From positions 665,149 to 729,148 of the forward strand of contig NZ_BMGT01000003.1 of NCBI RefSeq assembly GCF_014640335.1: a DNA stretch of 64,000 nt. Reading direction: 5' to 3'. This document shows, piece after piece, positions 15,274-22,770 of this stretch. Source of the stretch: Edaphobacter dinghuensis (GTDB taxonomy: Bacteria; Acidobacteriota; Terriglobia; Terriglobales; Acidobacteriaceae). A program made the translations under genes and the position numbers. The notes under the pieces were generated by a model. The model searched no databases. It saw nothing but the letters and a program-made list of their open reading frames with translations, and was not told where the DNA came from. How positions within the stretch are numbered: position 1 is the first letter of the stretch; the number at the start of each line of letters is the position of its first letter.

Positions 15274-15543
15274 TCAGGAATTGGCAAGCCTTAGATCGAG
15301 CAGCATCTGCATATCAGTAAAGCGGACTTTCTTATGCTTCTCGCGCCAATATGCATCGCCCTGCAACGCGATGGTGTTTTCGATGGCTTTGAATATCCCT
15401 ACATTGTGATTGATCCCACCGCAGACACAGTTGCATTTCGTTGACTTGACGCGCCGTACGTCATAGCAACTTGCATTGCACGAACGCTTCCGTCCACTCG
15501 GGCCCATTGAATGCATTAGTTCCGACATTCCGAAAGCATACAA
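15274..15543 (-). CDS. Small Cys-rich protein with CxCVCGGxNHxxG motif
   Basis: An 89-residue protein with 'SCNASCYDVRRVKSTKCNCV' leading into 'CVCGGINHNVG' and then 'AIENTIALQ'. The pattern C-x-C-x-C-G-G-x-N-H-x-x-G, with an upstream CY, is seen in small uncharacterised proteins of phages, plasmids and genomic islands and is probably a metal-binding fold. Several in-frame ATGs (codons 1, 6, 10, 13) lack a clear ribosome site, so the exact start is uncertain. Function unknown. Confidence 0.55.
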   Translation of the reverse strand: MYAFGMSELMHSMGPSGRKRSCNASCYDVRRVKSTKCNCVCGGINHNVGIFKAIENTIALQGDAYWREKHKKVRFTDMQMLLDLRLANS

Positions 15544-15684
15544 TCTTAGGGATTGGGTTAGTCAGCGTATTTATTGCCTTTAGATACTTACATGGGGAGG
15601 GGGGGACTAAGGGTAAGTCCGAGAGGCACATCCAGCGCTTTCCGGGAAGAATCAACCCAGACTCTTCTTTAGCAAAACGCGTAA

Positions 15685-15733
15685 TTGACATGTCATCAAA
15701 ATGGGATATCCTTTGCACCATAAGTGGTGCAAA
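15685..15733 (+). promoter_or_regulatory. Promoter with overlapping palindromic operator
   Basis: TTGACA (15685-15690), 16-base spacer, TATCCT (15707-15712) form a sigma-70-like promoter. A perfect inverted repeat TTTGCACCA-taag-TGGTGCAAA (15712-15733) covers the predicted start site, where a repressor would block transcription. TGACATGTCA (15686-15695) is a second short palindrome over the -35. The controlled gene is the zinc-ribbon protein at 15752. Confidence 0.6.
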
Positions 15734-15751
15734 ACAACCGGAGAGGCAGAC

Positions 15752-16015
15752 ATGGCAGCGGAGCTGAACCTACTGGATGTTTGGATTCCCGAGCAGATGG
15801 AGCCGGGTACGTTGTTCCTGTTGGAGCATGCTGGTGGGCTGGGAAAGGCGGATAACCCATATTGGGCCGTTCTATCCTGTCCTTCCTGTGGTTCGCTTGG
15901 ACTCATCACCCGCCAGCAGTGCATAGGCAACGAGTCGATGATCTGTGGCTCGGACCAGTGTTCTGCGGAGTATTTTCTCGAAGACGGACGTATCCGTTAT
16001 CGTCCCGCGAACTAA
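15752..16015 (+). CDS. Small zinc-ribbon-like hypothetical protein
   Basis: An 87-residue protein with 'CPSCGSLGLITRQQCIG' and a later 'CGSDQC', a likely zinc ribbon (CxxC...CxxxxC). ATG 15752 has GGAGAGG upstream; the open frame reaching back to 15701 would run through the operator. No enzyme motif is visible. It is under a tidy promoter/palindrome, so it is probably a regulated gene. The following gene on the minus strand ends 8 bases later, which marks the right edge of the island. Confidence 0.6.
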   Translation: MAAELNLLDVWIPEQMEPGTLFLLEHAGGLGKADNPYWAVLSCPSCGSLGLITRQQCIGNESMICGSDQCSAEYFLEDGRIRYRPAN

Positions 16016-16022
16016 AGTTCTC

Positions 16023-17279
16023 TTATTCGTGCCGCAGCGCAACGACAGGGTCCATGTGCGATGCGCGAATGGCTGGCAGCAAACCGGAGACGATGCCGAC
16101 TGCGGCCAGAATAACGAATGAGATCAGCATCACCTCGGGCGAAGCACGCAGAATAATGTCGCCCTCGTGGTTTGCAGTCTTATAGATGTCGGAATAAAGC
16201 GGCATCGGTGGAATCATATACGCCACGGCAATTGCGATCATCATCCCGATGACGCCTGCAATGAAGGTAAGCGTAAGGCTCTCCAATAAAAATTGAGAGA
16301 GAATGTCCCTTCGTTTCGCGCCAAGCGCTTTGAGCAGGCCAATCTCCCGCGTTCGTTCCGTAACCGAGACCAGCATGATGTTCATGACGCCGACGCCGCC
16401 CACGCCTAGCGTCATCGCTCCAATGATGCCCAGCAAAAGCTCCAGTGCCGTGCTGAACTGCATAATCTCGGCAGAGTCCGCCACAGTGTCCCACGTGCCG
16501 ATCGCCTTGTCGTCCTTGGGGTCGAAGTGGTGGCGTTGTGCCAGCACAGCCCTCACGGCCTGAATGGCCTTGATATGCATATCGCCCGAGACCGGCTGAA
16601 AGACAATGCTGTCCGGATCGCGCTGGTTCCGCAGCAGCCGCATCATGTCGAATGGAACGAAGGCATTTTCGTTGTCAGGCCCGTTGTTCGACGAGTCTTG
16701 AATTTTGTTCTCGAGCACCCCGATCACTTGAAAGACATGGCCCTCGATGTTCACCGATTCTCCAACCGGAGGGAAACCATTAAAGAGCTTCTGCGCGGCG
16801 TGTGCCCCGAAGATGACCACCTGCCGATGATCGGTAAAGTCGGCAGGTTCAAAGTAGCGGCCGCTTTCAACCTTCAACCGGCGCATCTCTCCATACGGAT
16901 ATTCGATGGCTTTGCTCTGAATGTTCACCACCTTGGACCCGTATTTGAAGCTGAACGTATCGTCAGTCTCCGAGCTGACCGCGCGCAAAAAAGGAACCGT
17001 ATCGCGAATGGCCTCGGTATCGCCATCGCGAAACTTTACTCGTTGGCCTGCGCGTTCGCCACCGGCCTGCATGCTCGTCTGGCCGCCCCAGATCATGATG
17101 ACGTTATCGCCCAGTCCTAGAAATCCGTTCAGCACCTCTCGGCCAAGGCTCTTGCCATAACTGAGCAGGAGCACCACTGTCACCAGTCCCCACGCGATGC
17201 CCAGCATGGTCAACCCCGAGCGCAGGCGATTGCGCAGCAGCGATCCGATACTTTGACGAATGATCTCACCAATGTTCAT
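16023..17279 (-). CDS. MacB-like ABC transporter permease (second of a tandem pair)
   Basis: A 418-residue permease: N-terminal helix ('LRSGLTMLGIAWGLVTVVLL'), a periplasmic MacB-PCD domain (about 50-260), then an FtsX core with three helices. The FtsX signature 'VMNIMLVSVTERTREIGLLK' and 'ALGAKRRDILSQFL' is clear. It ends 'IRASHMDPVVALRHE', the family's usual end. These proteins pair with a MacB-type ATPase for export of lipids, lipoproteins or peptides; no ATPase gene is visible nearby. ATG 17279 is preferred (CGGAGTAG upstream); its first codons follow the stop of the upstream permease almost directly. Confidence 0.93.
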   Translation of the reverse strand: MNIGEIIRQSIGSLLRNRLRSGLTMLGIAWGLVTVVLLLSYGKSLGREVLNGFLGLGDNVIMIWGGQTSMQAGGERAGQRVKFRDGDTEAIRDTVPFLRAVSSETDDTFSFKYGSKVVNIQSKAIEYPYGEMRRLKVESGRYFEPADFTDHRQVVIFGAHAAQKLFNGFPPVGESVNIEGHVFQVIGVLENKIQDSSNNGPDNENAFVPFDMMRLLRNQRDPDSIVFQPVSGDMHIKAIQAVRAVLAQRHHFDPKDDKAIGTWDTVADSAEIMQFSTALELLLGIIGAMTLGVGGVGVMNIMLVSVTERTREIGLLKALGAKRRDILSQFLLESLTLTFIAGVIGMMIAIAVAYMIPPMPLYSDIYKTANHEGDIILRASPEVMLISFVILAAVGIVSGLLPAIRASHMDPVVALRHE

Positions 17280-17281
17280 CG

Positions 17282-18535
17282 CTACTCCGTTCTCAGGCAC
17301 TCCATCGGGCTAAGGTTGGCTGCGCGCAGTGCAGGATACGTCCCGGCAAAGAGCGTGATGACGGTAAGCGTGGCAAGCGAAGCAATAATCGCAACCGGAG
17401 AGATCACAGGATGAGGAACGAAGTCAGGCAGAGGCACCAGTCGCAGCAGCAGACAGATCCCGACCCCAACCGTCAGGCCAGTCGCACCGCTCACAATCGT
17501 GATAATCGCCGACTCCACCAGAAACTGTCGCCGAATGTCGAGCGCAGTCGCTCCAAGCGCCTTACGAACGCCAATCTCCCGTGTCCGCTCAGTCACGGCA
17601 ACCAGCATAATGTTCATCACGCCGATTCCTCCCAGCGCCAGCGTCAGCAGAGCAACCGCGCCGAAAAAGAACGTCATCACCGAAAAGATGCGCTCCGTAA
17701 ACTTGGAGCCATCGAGCGTATCCCAGATCCACAGCGCTTCCTTGTCGTCCGGATCGTAATGATGTCGCTCGGCGATGATGCGTTTCACCTGATCCAATGC
17801 CTTCACATGGAGATCGGGTGAGACCGGCTCGACGACGATATTGTTGACGTAGCCTCGCTCCATCCCCGGATCGGTCGGCGGAAAATCGCGGGCCATGGCC
17901 GAGTAGGGAGCAAAGAGCTGCGTATTGTCCGGCCCGCTCCCATAGCTTCCATTCTGCTTTTTATTGGCAAGCACGCCAATCACGGTGTACTCGTATCCCG
18001 CTACCAGCATCTTCTGCCCGATCACAGGCTTGCCCGGAAATAGCTGCCGGTTCGCCTCCGCTCCCAGAAGAATGACGCGTCGCGCATTGGCCTCATCCTC
18101 ATCTGAGATCAACCTTCCCTGATCCACCGTCAGCGAACGAAAGCGTTGATACTGCGGCCACACCCCGCGGATCGGGCGCGACGCGGCATTCCACGGGCTG
18201 ACCTCCGAGACGCTGCGCCGAATCTCCGGGCTCACAGTCTTTACCAGATATGCCTGCTGTTGAATCGCGATGGCATCATCGATGGTAAGGATAATGTCAC
18301 GCCCCGCCGCATAACCTCCCGCCTGCATGCCTGTCTTGCCGCCGAAGATGATGGCGATATCGGTGCCGATGGTGCGAAGATGCTGCTTCTGGTCGAGATT
18401 AAAGCCGATACCAAGCCCCACCAGCAGAATGACCGACGTAATCCCCCACACAATGCCGAACATGGTGAGGAAGCTACGCAGCTTGCTCTCCCAAAGTGCG
18501 GACAGAGTCTGCCTGAATATTTCGCGTATCGGCAT
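17282..18535 (-). CDS. MacB-like ABC transporter permease (first of a tandem pair)
   Basis: A 417-residue permease with the same layout as its neighbour: N-terminal helix 'LRSFLTMFGIVWGITSVILL', a periplasmic MacB-PCD domain, and an FtsX domain with 'VMNIMLVAVTERTREIGVRK' and 'ALGATALDIRRQFL', ending 'RAANLSPMECLRTE'. The two proteins align throughout, so they are an old tandem duplication that probably forms a heterodimer. ATG 18535 is preferred to the TTG at 18541. The partner ATPase and any HlyD-like adaptor must lie elsewhere. Confidence 0.93.
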   Translation of the reverse strand: MPIREIFRQTLSALWESKLRSFLTMFGIVWGITSVILLVGLGIGFNLDQKQHLRTIGTDIAIIFGGKTGMQAGGYAAGRDIILTIDDAIAIQQQAYLVKTVSPEIRRSVSEVSPWNAASRPIRGVWPQYQRFRSLTVDQGRLISDEDEANARRVILLGAEANRQLFPGKPVIGQKMLVAGYEYTVIGVLANKKQNGSYGSGPDNTQLFAPYSAMARDFPPTDPGMERGYVNNIVVEPVSPDLHVKALDQVKRIIAERHHYDPDDKEALWIWDTLDGSKFTERIFSVMTFFFGAVALLTLALGGIGVMNIMLVAVTERTREIGVRKALGATALDIRRQFLVESAIITIVSGATGLTVGVGICLLLRLVPLPDFVPHPVISPVAIIASLATLTVITLFAGTYPALRAANLSPMECLRTE

Positions 18536-18645
18536 AGGCAATCATACCCGCCTAAAAGAGATAGAAACGGCCTGAATAGCACATACGCAAACCGAAGGGT
18601 AAAGTTCCTCCCCCAGCTTCTCAACGGCATGTTAATGAGGGTTTT

Positions 18646-18733
18646 GGTGCCCGGAGGGGGACTTGAACCCCCACGACCGGTTAAGGTCTGCGGATTTTAA
18701 GTCCGCTGTGTCTGCCGATTTCACCATCCGGGC
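18646..18733 (-). tRNA. tRNA-Leu (anticodon UAA)
   Basis: Minus strand: acceptor GCCCGGA pairs with TCCGGGC, discriminator A and encoded CCA at 18648-18646. Anticodon arm GCGGA-CTTAAAA-TCCGC gives anticodon TAA. A long variable arm and T-arm GGGGGTTCAAGTCCCCC confirm a class II tRNA. Leu tRNAs are common integration sites, but no integrase is next to it. Confidence 0.97.
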
Positions 18734-18781
18734 GCAGCGTCAGAAGGCCGCCTTTTCATCGTATCGCATCTGCGTCGCGGA

Positions 18782-19852
18782 CTACTTCTTTGAAGAAACA
18801 GCCACGGGACGAAGCTCCTTCGCATACTGCTTGAGATAAGGAGCAAGCGCCTCATACTGATTAGTGGCGATGAAGTTCACCCCTGCAGCAATCGCAGCCT
18901 TCCAGCGCAGAACGACCGCAGCGCGCGAGCCGAAGTTGTAGGCGTTTCCCCATCCTTGATCTTCTGAAGGTGCAAATCCATCCAGCGCATAGAAGCGCAC
19001 CCAATAGCCCCTCTTGTGAGCATAGTCGACCAGGGCGTGGAGTCGCGCATTATCGGCAGCCGTCCAGTCACCCGCTCTCGGCTCTCCACCTTCTTCCACG
19101 GCATACCACGAGCCGTTCCACCAGCGGCGATAGTTGGTAGGCTTCTCACCGATAAGCTCCTCCGGGCTTACCGTGGCCTCCCAATGCATCGACTCCTTCG
19201 CCGACATGCCTTTGGGCGCGGGATGCGTATGCGCCGAACCGAACAACCGCAGCCGCGCACCCACCGGAAGATCGTCGTAAAAGATCTTTTGCTGCTCATC
19301 CGACTCTTCGGTGACAACAAGAATCGGTTTGCGATCGATCGGCGAGAGATGATTCGGGTCGTTGGTCTTCACCGCGGTCGAAAGCCATTCCTCATGCTGA
19401 CCGAGAACCTGCCACACGGCCTTGAGCAAAGGGTCCTGATTATCTTTGAAGTCGAAATGAAGGACGATCAGAGGCCACTGGTCACGCTTGTTCTCGGCAA
19501 TAGCTCTTTCGACGACGGGACTGACCTGCTTGAAAAAATAATCTTCGAGCGTAGGCTCCTCGCCGGTCGGGTGCGGTGTATGCGAAACAACAACGCGGCC
19601 CTTTCCCGTAGCTGGATCGACATACCACGCAAGGTCCTGCTCAATTGAAACCGGAAAGCCGGAATTGAGTGCGCGCTGAATACGATCGCCCCACTGACCG
19701 TTGTACGGGTAGCAGTTATGCGCATCCAGAATGGGGCGGTTGTGGTTCAGAAAATTCAGATCAGGCCCTTGGGAATTTTGCGCGCGAGCAGAAGAGGAGA
19801 ACAGCGTAAGAGCGGCGACCGCAGCGGCCAGTACAAAAGCTTTGTGGCGCAT
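18782..19852 (-). CDS. Secreted phosphatidylinositol-specific phospholipase C / GDPD-like protein
   Basis: A 356-residue protein with a signal peptide ('AVAALTLFSSSARA', cleavage near residue 24). The mature part starts 'RPILDAHNCYPYNGQWGDR', with a catalytic-type His, then 'FPVSIEQDLAWY' (Glu/Asp metal ligands) and 'RVVVSHTPHPTGEEPTLEDY', the pattern of the PI-PLC/glycerophosphodiesterase TIM-barrel superfamily; later strands include 'LIVLHFDFKDN'. It resembles the Aim6-like branch, whose substrates are uncertain. It probably hydrolyses a phosphodiester lipid or headgroup in the periplasm. It stands alone, between tRNA-Leu and ssb. Confidence 0.75.
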   Translation of the reverse strand: MRHKAFVLAAAVAALTLFSSSARAQNSQGPDLNFLNHNRPILDAHNCYPYNGQWGDRIQRALNSGFPVSIEQDLAWYVDPATGKGRVVVSHTPHPTGEEPTLEDYFFKQVSPVVERAIAENKRDQWPLIVLHFDFKDNQDPLLKAVWQVLGQHEEWLSTAVKTNDPNHLSPIDRKPILVVTEESDEQQKIFYDDLPVGARLRLFGSAHTHPAPKGMSAKESMHWEATVSPEELIGEKPTNYRRWWNGSWYAVEEGGEPRAGDWTAADNARLHALVDYAHKRGYWVRFYALDGFAPSEDQGWGNAYNFGSRAAVVLRWKAAIAAGVNFIATNQYEALAPYLKQYAKELRPVAVSSKK

Positions 19853-19951
19853 GTTGAATTTCCTTTTTCGTGGTCAGGTCTGGGGCGATGACAGCGCTGT
19901 CATCCATTATGCTGCTTGGAGTTTTCAGCTCGGATAAGAATATCTTCAATA

Positions 19952-19980
19952 AATAAGCCCCTCGCTGTGAGGGGCTTATT
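19952..19980 (-). terminator. Intrinsic terminator after ssb
   Basis: Perfect 12-bp inverted repeat AATAAGCCCCTC / GAGGGGCTTATT with a 5-base loop, starting 19 bases beyond the ssb stop on the minus strand and followed there by an AT-rich stretch. Because the repeat ends are A/T-rich it could work in both directions. Confidence 0.85.
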
Positions 19981-19998
19981 TATTGAGCTAAGGGGTAG

Positions 19999-20460
19999 TT
20001 AGAAAGGAATATCGTCGTCCGTGATGCCCACATCGGCATAGTCGGACTGGCTTGCGGGAGTGCGCTGATCGTAGCTGGCAGTATTCGATTTGGAATAGCC
20101 GCCTCCGCCTGATTCACCGCCGCTCTTGCTGCCCAGCAGAGTCAGTTCGTTGACCAGAATCTCTGTCTTGTAGCGCTTCTGCCCGGACTCTTTGTCGTCC
20201 CACGAGCGCGTCTGAATCTTGCCTTCGATAAAGAGCTGCGTGCCCTTTTTGACGTAGTCGCGGACGACCTCTGCCGTGCGCTGGAAGCAGACCAGGTTGT
20301 GCCACTCGGTCTTGTCTGCCCAGTTGCCTTGAGCGTCCTTTTGACGGTCGGCAGTGGCCAAGGTGAAGCTGGCGACGGTCATGCCGCCGGCGGTGGAACG
20401 AATCTCGGGGTCTTTGCCCACATTGCCCAGAAGGAGAACTTTATTGATGCCTTTTGCCAT
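19999..20460 (-). CDS. ssb: Single-stranded DNA-binding protein
   Basis: A 153-residue SSB. The OB fold covers about 1-110 ('INKVLLLGNVGKDPEIRST', 'TEWHNLVCFQRTAEVVRDYV', 'LFIEGKIQTRSW'). A Gly/Ser-rich disordered linker follows, then the acidic tail 'DDDIPF' that recruits DNA-repair partners. Length and tail are standard. GGAG lies upstream of the ATG. It binds single-stranded DNA as a tetramer in replication, recombination and repair. It has its own terminator and appears monocistronic. Confidence 0.97.
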   Translation of the reverse strand: MAKGINKVLLLGNVGKDPEIRSTAGGMTVASFTLATADRQKDAQGNWADKTEWHNLVCFQRTAEVVRDYVKKGTQLFIEGKIQTRSWDDKESGQKRYKTEILVNELTLLGSKSGGESGGGGYSKSNTASYDQRTPASQSDYADVGITDDDIPF

Positions 20461-20505
20461 GTCTTTACTCCGGATACAAAAGTTGAGGATAGCAGATAGG
20501 GCGCT

Positions 20506-20730
20506 TCAGCGGCGGCGGTCGCCGAGGACTTTTGCAACGGCGAGGATCAGGGTCAGCAGGCCGGTCGGAAGGCATCCCATCGCGAGCATAAGGGCCAGCC
20601 AGCCGGCGTCGGTATGCGGACCTTGATGGCTGACGCCGCCGAAGAGGGTGATCGTGAGCAGTGCCGCGAGAATTCCCGTGGAGAAGATGCCGATGCCGGA
20701 GCGGAGAAGCGTGCGCGTATCTGGTTGCAT
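20506..20730 (-). CDS. Small two-helix membrane protein next to haem O synthase
   Basis: A 74-residue protein with two hydrophobic helices (about 11-32 and 44-66) and a basic C-terminus 'GDRRR'. No family is recognised. It lies 10 bases after the DUF420 gene in the ctaB operon, so it may assist terminal oxidase or haem A biogenesis. Confidence 0.6.
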   Translation of the reverse strand: MQPDTRTLLRSGIGIFSTGILAALLTITLFGGVSHQGPHTDAGWLALMLAMGCLPTGLLTLILAVAKVLGDRRR

Positions 20731-20740
20731 AGGGATCAGA

Positions 20741-21316
20741 TCAGTGAATCAGCGATTGCATGGCGTAGACGATCACTCCGGTGACGGAGACGTAAAGCCA
20801 GATGGGAAAGGTATAACGGGCAAGTCGCTTATGAGAGGGAAAACGGCCTGTCAGCGAGAGGAAGAAGGTGATGAGGATGAGCGGCAATGCGATGGTCGAA
20901 AGGATGATGTGCGAGGCGAGCAGCTTCCAGTAGAACGGCCACCACGCGCTGAGGCGATTGAAGCGGGTTTCGCCGTGGAGAGCGAAGTTCACCAAATAGG
21001 AGCCGAGGAAGATAGTGGAGAAGAAGAATGCCGTAAACATCGCTGCGCGATGTTGAGGAATGCGTCGTGTGCGGATGAAGCGATAGCCGAAGAGCAGGGC
21101 AATGGTCGAAAGTGCGTTCAGGATTGCATTCACCAGCGGCAGGGAACGGAGATGAGCGTGGCCAACGTCAGTGGGCGCGTGAAAGTAAACGAGCCAGCAG
21201 ATAAAGGCGCTGGCCAGCACGCTGACGGCGATGATGGCGGCGATCGTTGCGGGCGGCGTGCGCAGGTTGTTGCTTGTGGGCAGCGTGCTTTCAGTCGTTG
21301 GAGTCATCGGCGTCAT
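20741..21316 (-). CDS. DUF420 family membrane protein (cytochrome oxidase region)
   Basis: A 191-residue membrane protein with about five helices, matching the DUF420/YozB family ('LPLVNAILNALSTIALLFGY', 'HRAAMFTAFFFSTIFLGSYL', 'ILSTIALPLILITFFLSLTG', 'RYTFPIWLYVSVTGVIVYAM'). Conserved His residues in helices 2-4 suggest haem or metal contact. The family often lies beside ctaB and cytochrome oxidase genes and is thought to help oxidase assembly. The ATG directly follows the ctaB stop (TAAATG), so translation is coupled. Confidence 0.88.
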   Translation of the reverse strand: MTPMTPTTESTLPTSNNLRTPPATIAAIIAVSVLASAFICWLVYFHAPTDVGHAHLRSLPLVNAILNALSTIALLFGYRFIRTRRIPQHRAAMFTAFFFSTIFLGSYLVNFALHGETRFNRLSAWWPFYWKLLASHIILSTIALPLILITFFLSLTGRFPSHKRLARYTFPIWLYVSVTGVIVYAMQSLIH

Positions 21317-22273
21317 TTAGAAGAGAAGTCGTCCTTTGGCGTCGAGCATCAGAGCGGCCATCAGCAGCGGAAGATAAAGCACCGAAGCGCGGAGAAGGTC
21401 GCGAGCATAGATGCGTGATTCGGGCGCAAGCGGATCGCGGGTAATTCGCGCGAAGCGAATGGTGTAGAAGAGATAGCCTGCGCTGAGAATGCTTGCAGCG
21501 ACGGCGTAAGGCACGCCGGTGATGCCGAGCCACGTCGGCCAGAGGCTAACGGGAATCATCAGAACGGCGTAAAAAAGCGATTGAATCACCGTGCTGCGGG
21601 CGGCGTCCTGAGCGTCGGGTTGCGTCGGCGTGAGGCGGATGTGAGCGTGCGCGTAGTCGTCGCGATACATCCAGCCGATGGCCATGAAGTGAGGAAACTG
21701 CCAGAAAAAGAGGATGGCGAAGAGAGCCACGCCGGGCCACTCGATGACGCCGCGGGCAGCGGTCCAGCCGATCAGCGGCGGCAGCGCTCCGGGAAAGGCG
21801 CCGATGAAGGTGTTGACCACGGTGAAGCGCTTGAGCGGCGTGTAGATGCCGACATAAAGAATTGCGGTCAGAAGCGTCAGCGTTCCGGTCAGCAGATTGG
21901 TTGTAATCGCGAGATACAGCGAGCCGAGAAAGACTGCGGCGAAACCGAGCGCGAGTCCATGCGCGAGGCCGATGCGTCCGGCGGCCATTGGACGGTTTGC
22001 GGTGCGATGCATCAACTGATCGGTCTTGCGCTCGAGCGCCTGATTGAGCGCGGCCGAGCCGCAGGTAACTACCGCAATGCCTATGATCGCCTCGATCAGT
22101 CCGACGTGAAAGGGGCTGATTCCGCTGTGCAGGCTGCCCAGATAAAAACCTGCTCCGGCGGTGATGACGACCATTGCCGAGACGCGAAGCTTAAATAAGG
22201 TGGCGTAGTCGGCGAGCAGGGAGTGGGGCTTCGCGGGGGCGAGGACTTGATCGGTTGTCGCGGAGGTTGCCAC
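21317..22273 (-). CDS. ctaB: Protohaem IX farnesyltransferase (haem O synthase)
   Basis: A 318-residue UbiA-superfamily membrane enzyme that adds a farnesyl group to haem B, giving haem O for terminal oxidases. The prenyl diphosphate-Mg motif is 'NQALERKTDQLMHRTANRPM' (N-x-x-x-D-x-x-M-x-R-T-x-x-R-P) at about 75-95. A second conserved loop is 'WQFPHFMAIGWMYRDDY'. About eight helices span the membrane. Translation seems to start at GTG 22273. It is the first gene of a three-gene operon with DUF420 and a small membrane protein. Confidence 0.95.
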   Translation of the reverse strand: MATSATTDQVLAPAKPHSLLADYATLFKLRVSAMVVITAGAGFYLGSLHSGISPFHVGLIEAIIGIAVVTCGSAALNQALERKTDQLMHRTANRPMAAGRIGLAHGLALGFAAVFLGSLYLAITTNLLTGTLTLLTAILYVGIYTPLKRFTVVNTFIGAFPGALPPLIGWTAARGVIEWPGVALFAILFFWQFPHFMAIGWMYRDDYAHAHIRLTPTQPDAQDAARSTVIQSLFYAVLMIPVSLWPTWLGITGVPYAVAASILSAGYLFYTIRFARITRDPLAPESRIYARDLLRASVLYLPLLMAALMLDAKGRLLF

Positions 22274-22463
22274 GTTCTTTAGGATACCGCGTATGTTGCA
22301 GATTGTTTGGTGCGATACAGTTTCTGCCGCTGCCGGCCAGAATCCTTGAAGGCTTGAGGAGAAGGTTTAGCAGGGAGCGGACGAGCATATATCTTTTCCG
22401 GCTGCGTTTCGGTACATCGGACTTTTCCTTGGGTGGGGGTACCCCCTGGTGTACTTAAAGTCT

Positions 22464-22541
22464 CAAAGTCTTGATTCTAAAGAGTGTATTTTCCAAAGTC
22501 TTCATTCTAAAGGCGATAGATGCAAAGTATTCATTTCGAAC
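22464..22541 (+). repeat. Three direct repeats with 29-30 base period
   Basis: Units of 19 bases: CAAAGTCTTGATTCTAAAG (22464-22482), CAAAGTCTTCATTCTAAAG (22494-22512) and a weaker CAAAGTATTCATTTCGAAC (22523-22541), spaced 30 and 29 bases. The first two differ at one base. The same unit and period occur inverted at 11808-11855. Confidence 0.8.
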
Positions 22542-22724
22542 AACTTAAGGATCGATGGTCGGGGTTTTATTTATCTAGGTCTATTTCTATTTTAGAGGAG
22601 TGGCTGGAACTCATTTGCAAATGGAGTACGGAAGTTATCTGGTTTTTTATGTGGAGGTTGGAGGGTTTTCAATAGATGAAGGGGCTTGACAGATTTTGAG
22701 ACTAACACCCTTCGGCACAAAGGA

Positions 22725-22750
22725 AAACGGCCTGCCAAAGCAGACCGTTT
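22725..22750 (-). terminator. Hairpin after the PEP-CTERM gene
   Basis: AAACGG-C-CTGC and GCAG-A-CCGTTT form an 11-bp stem with one mismatch and a 4-base loop about 20 bases beyond the stop. The terminal TTT gives a short T-run on the minus strand. Confidence 0.65.
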
Positions 22751-22770
22751 CTTCAAAAGATCGGGCCAAA

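Larger units (their letters stand above)
22274..22770. other. Non-coding stretch between ctaB and the PEP-CTERM gene
   Basis: No credible gene. It holds a GC palindrome GGGGGTACCCCC (22435-22446), a cluster of three related direct repeats (22464-22541), an AT-rich stretch, and a hairpin (22725-22750). It is probably the promoter region of ctaB plus a repeat insertion. Confidence 0.6.

Noticed and set aside
18646..18733. tRNA-Leu considered as the attachment site of the accessory island
   Set aside because: The island ends at about 16.02 kb, with two core permease genes between it and the tRNA; no integrase and no duplicated tRNA end was seen.
22464..22541. Direct repeats considered as a CRISPR array
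   Set aside because: Spacers are about 10-12 bases and partly conserved; no cas gene in the window.
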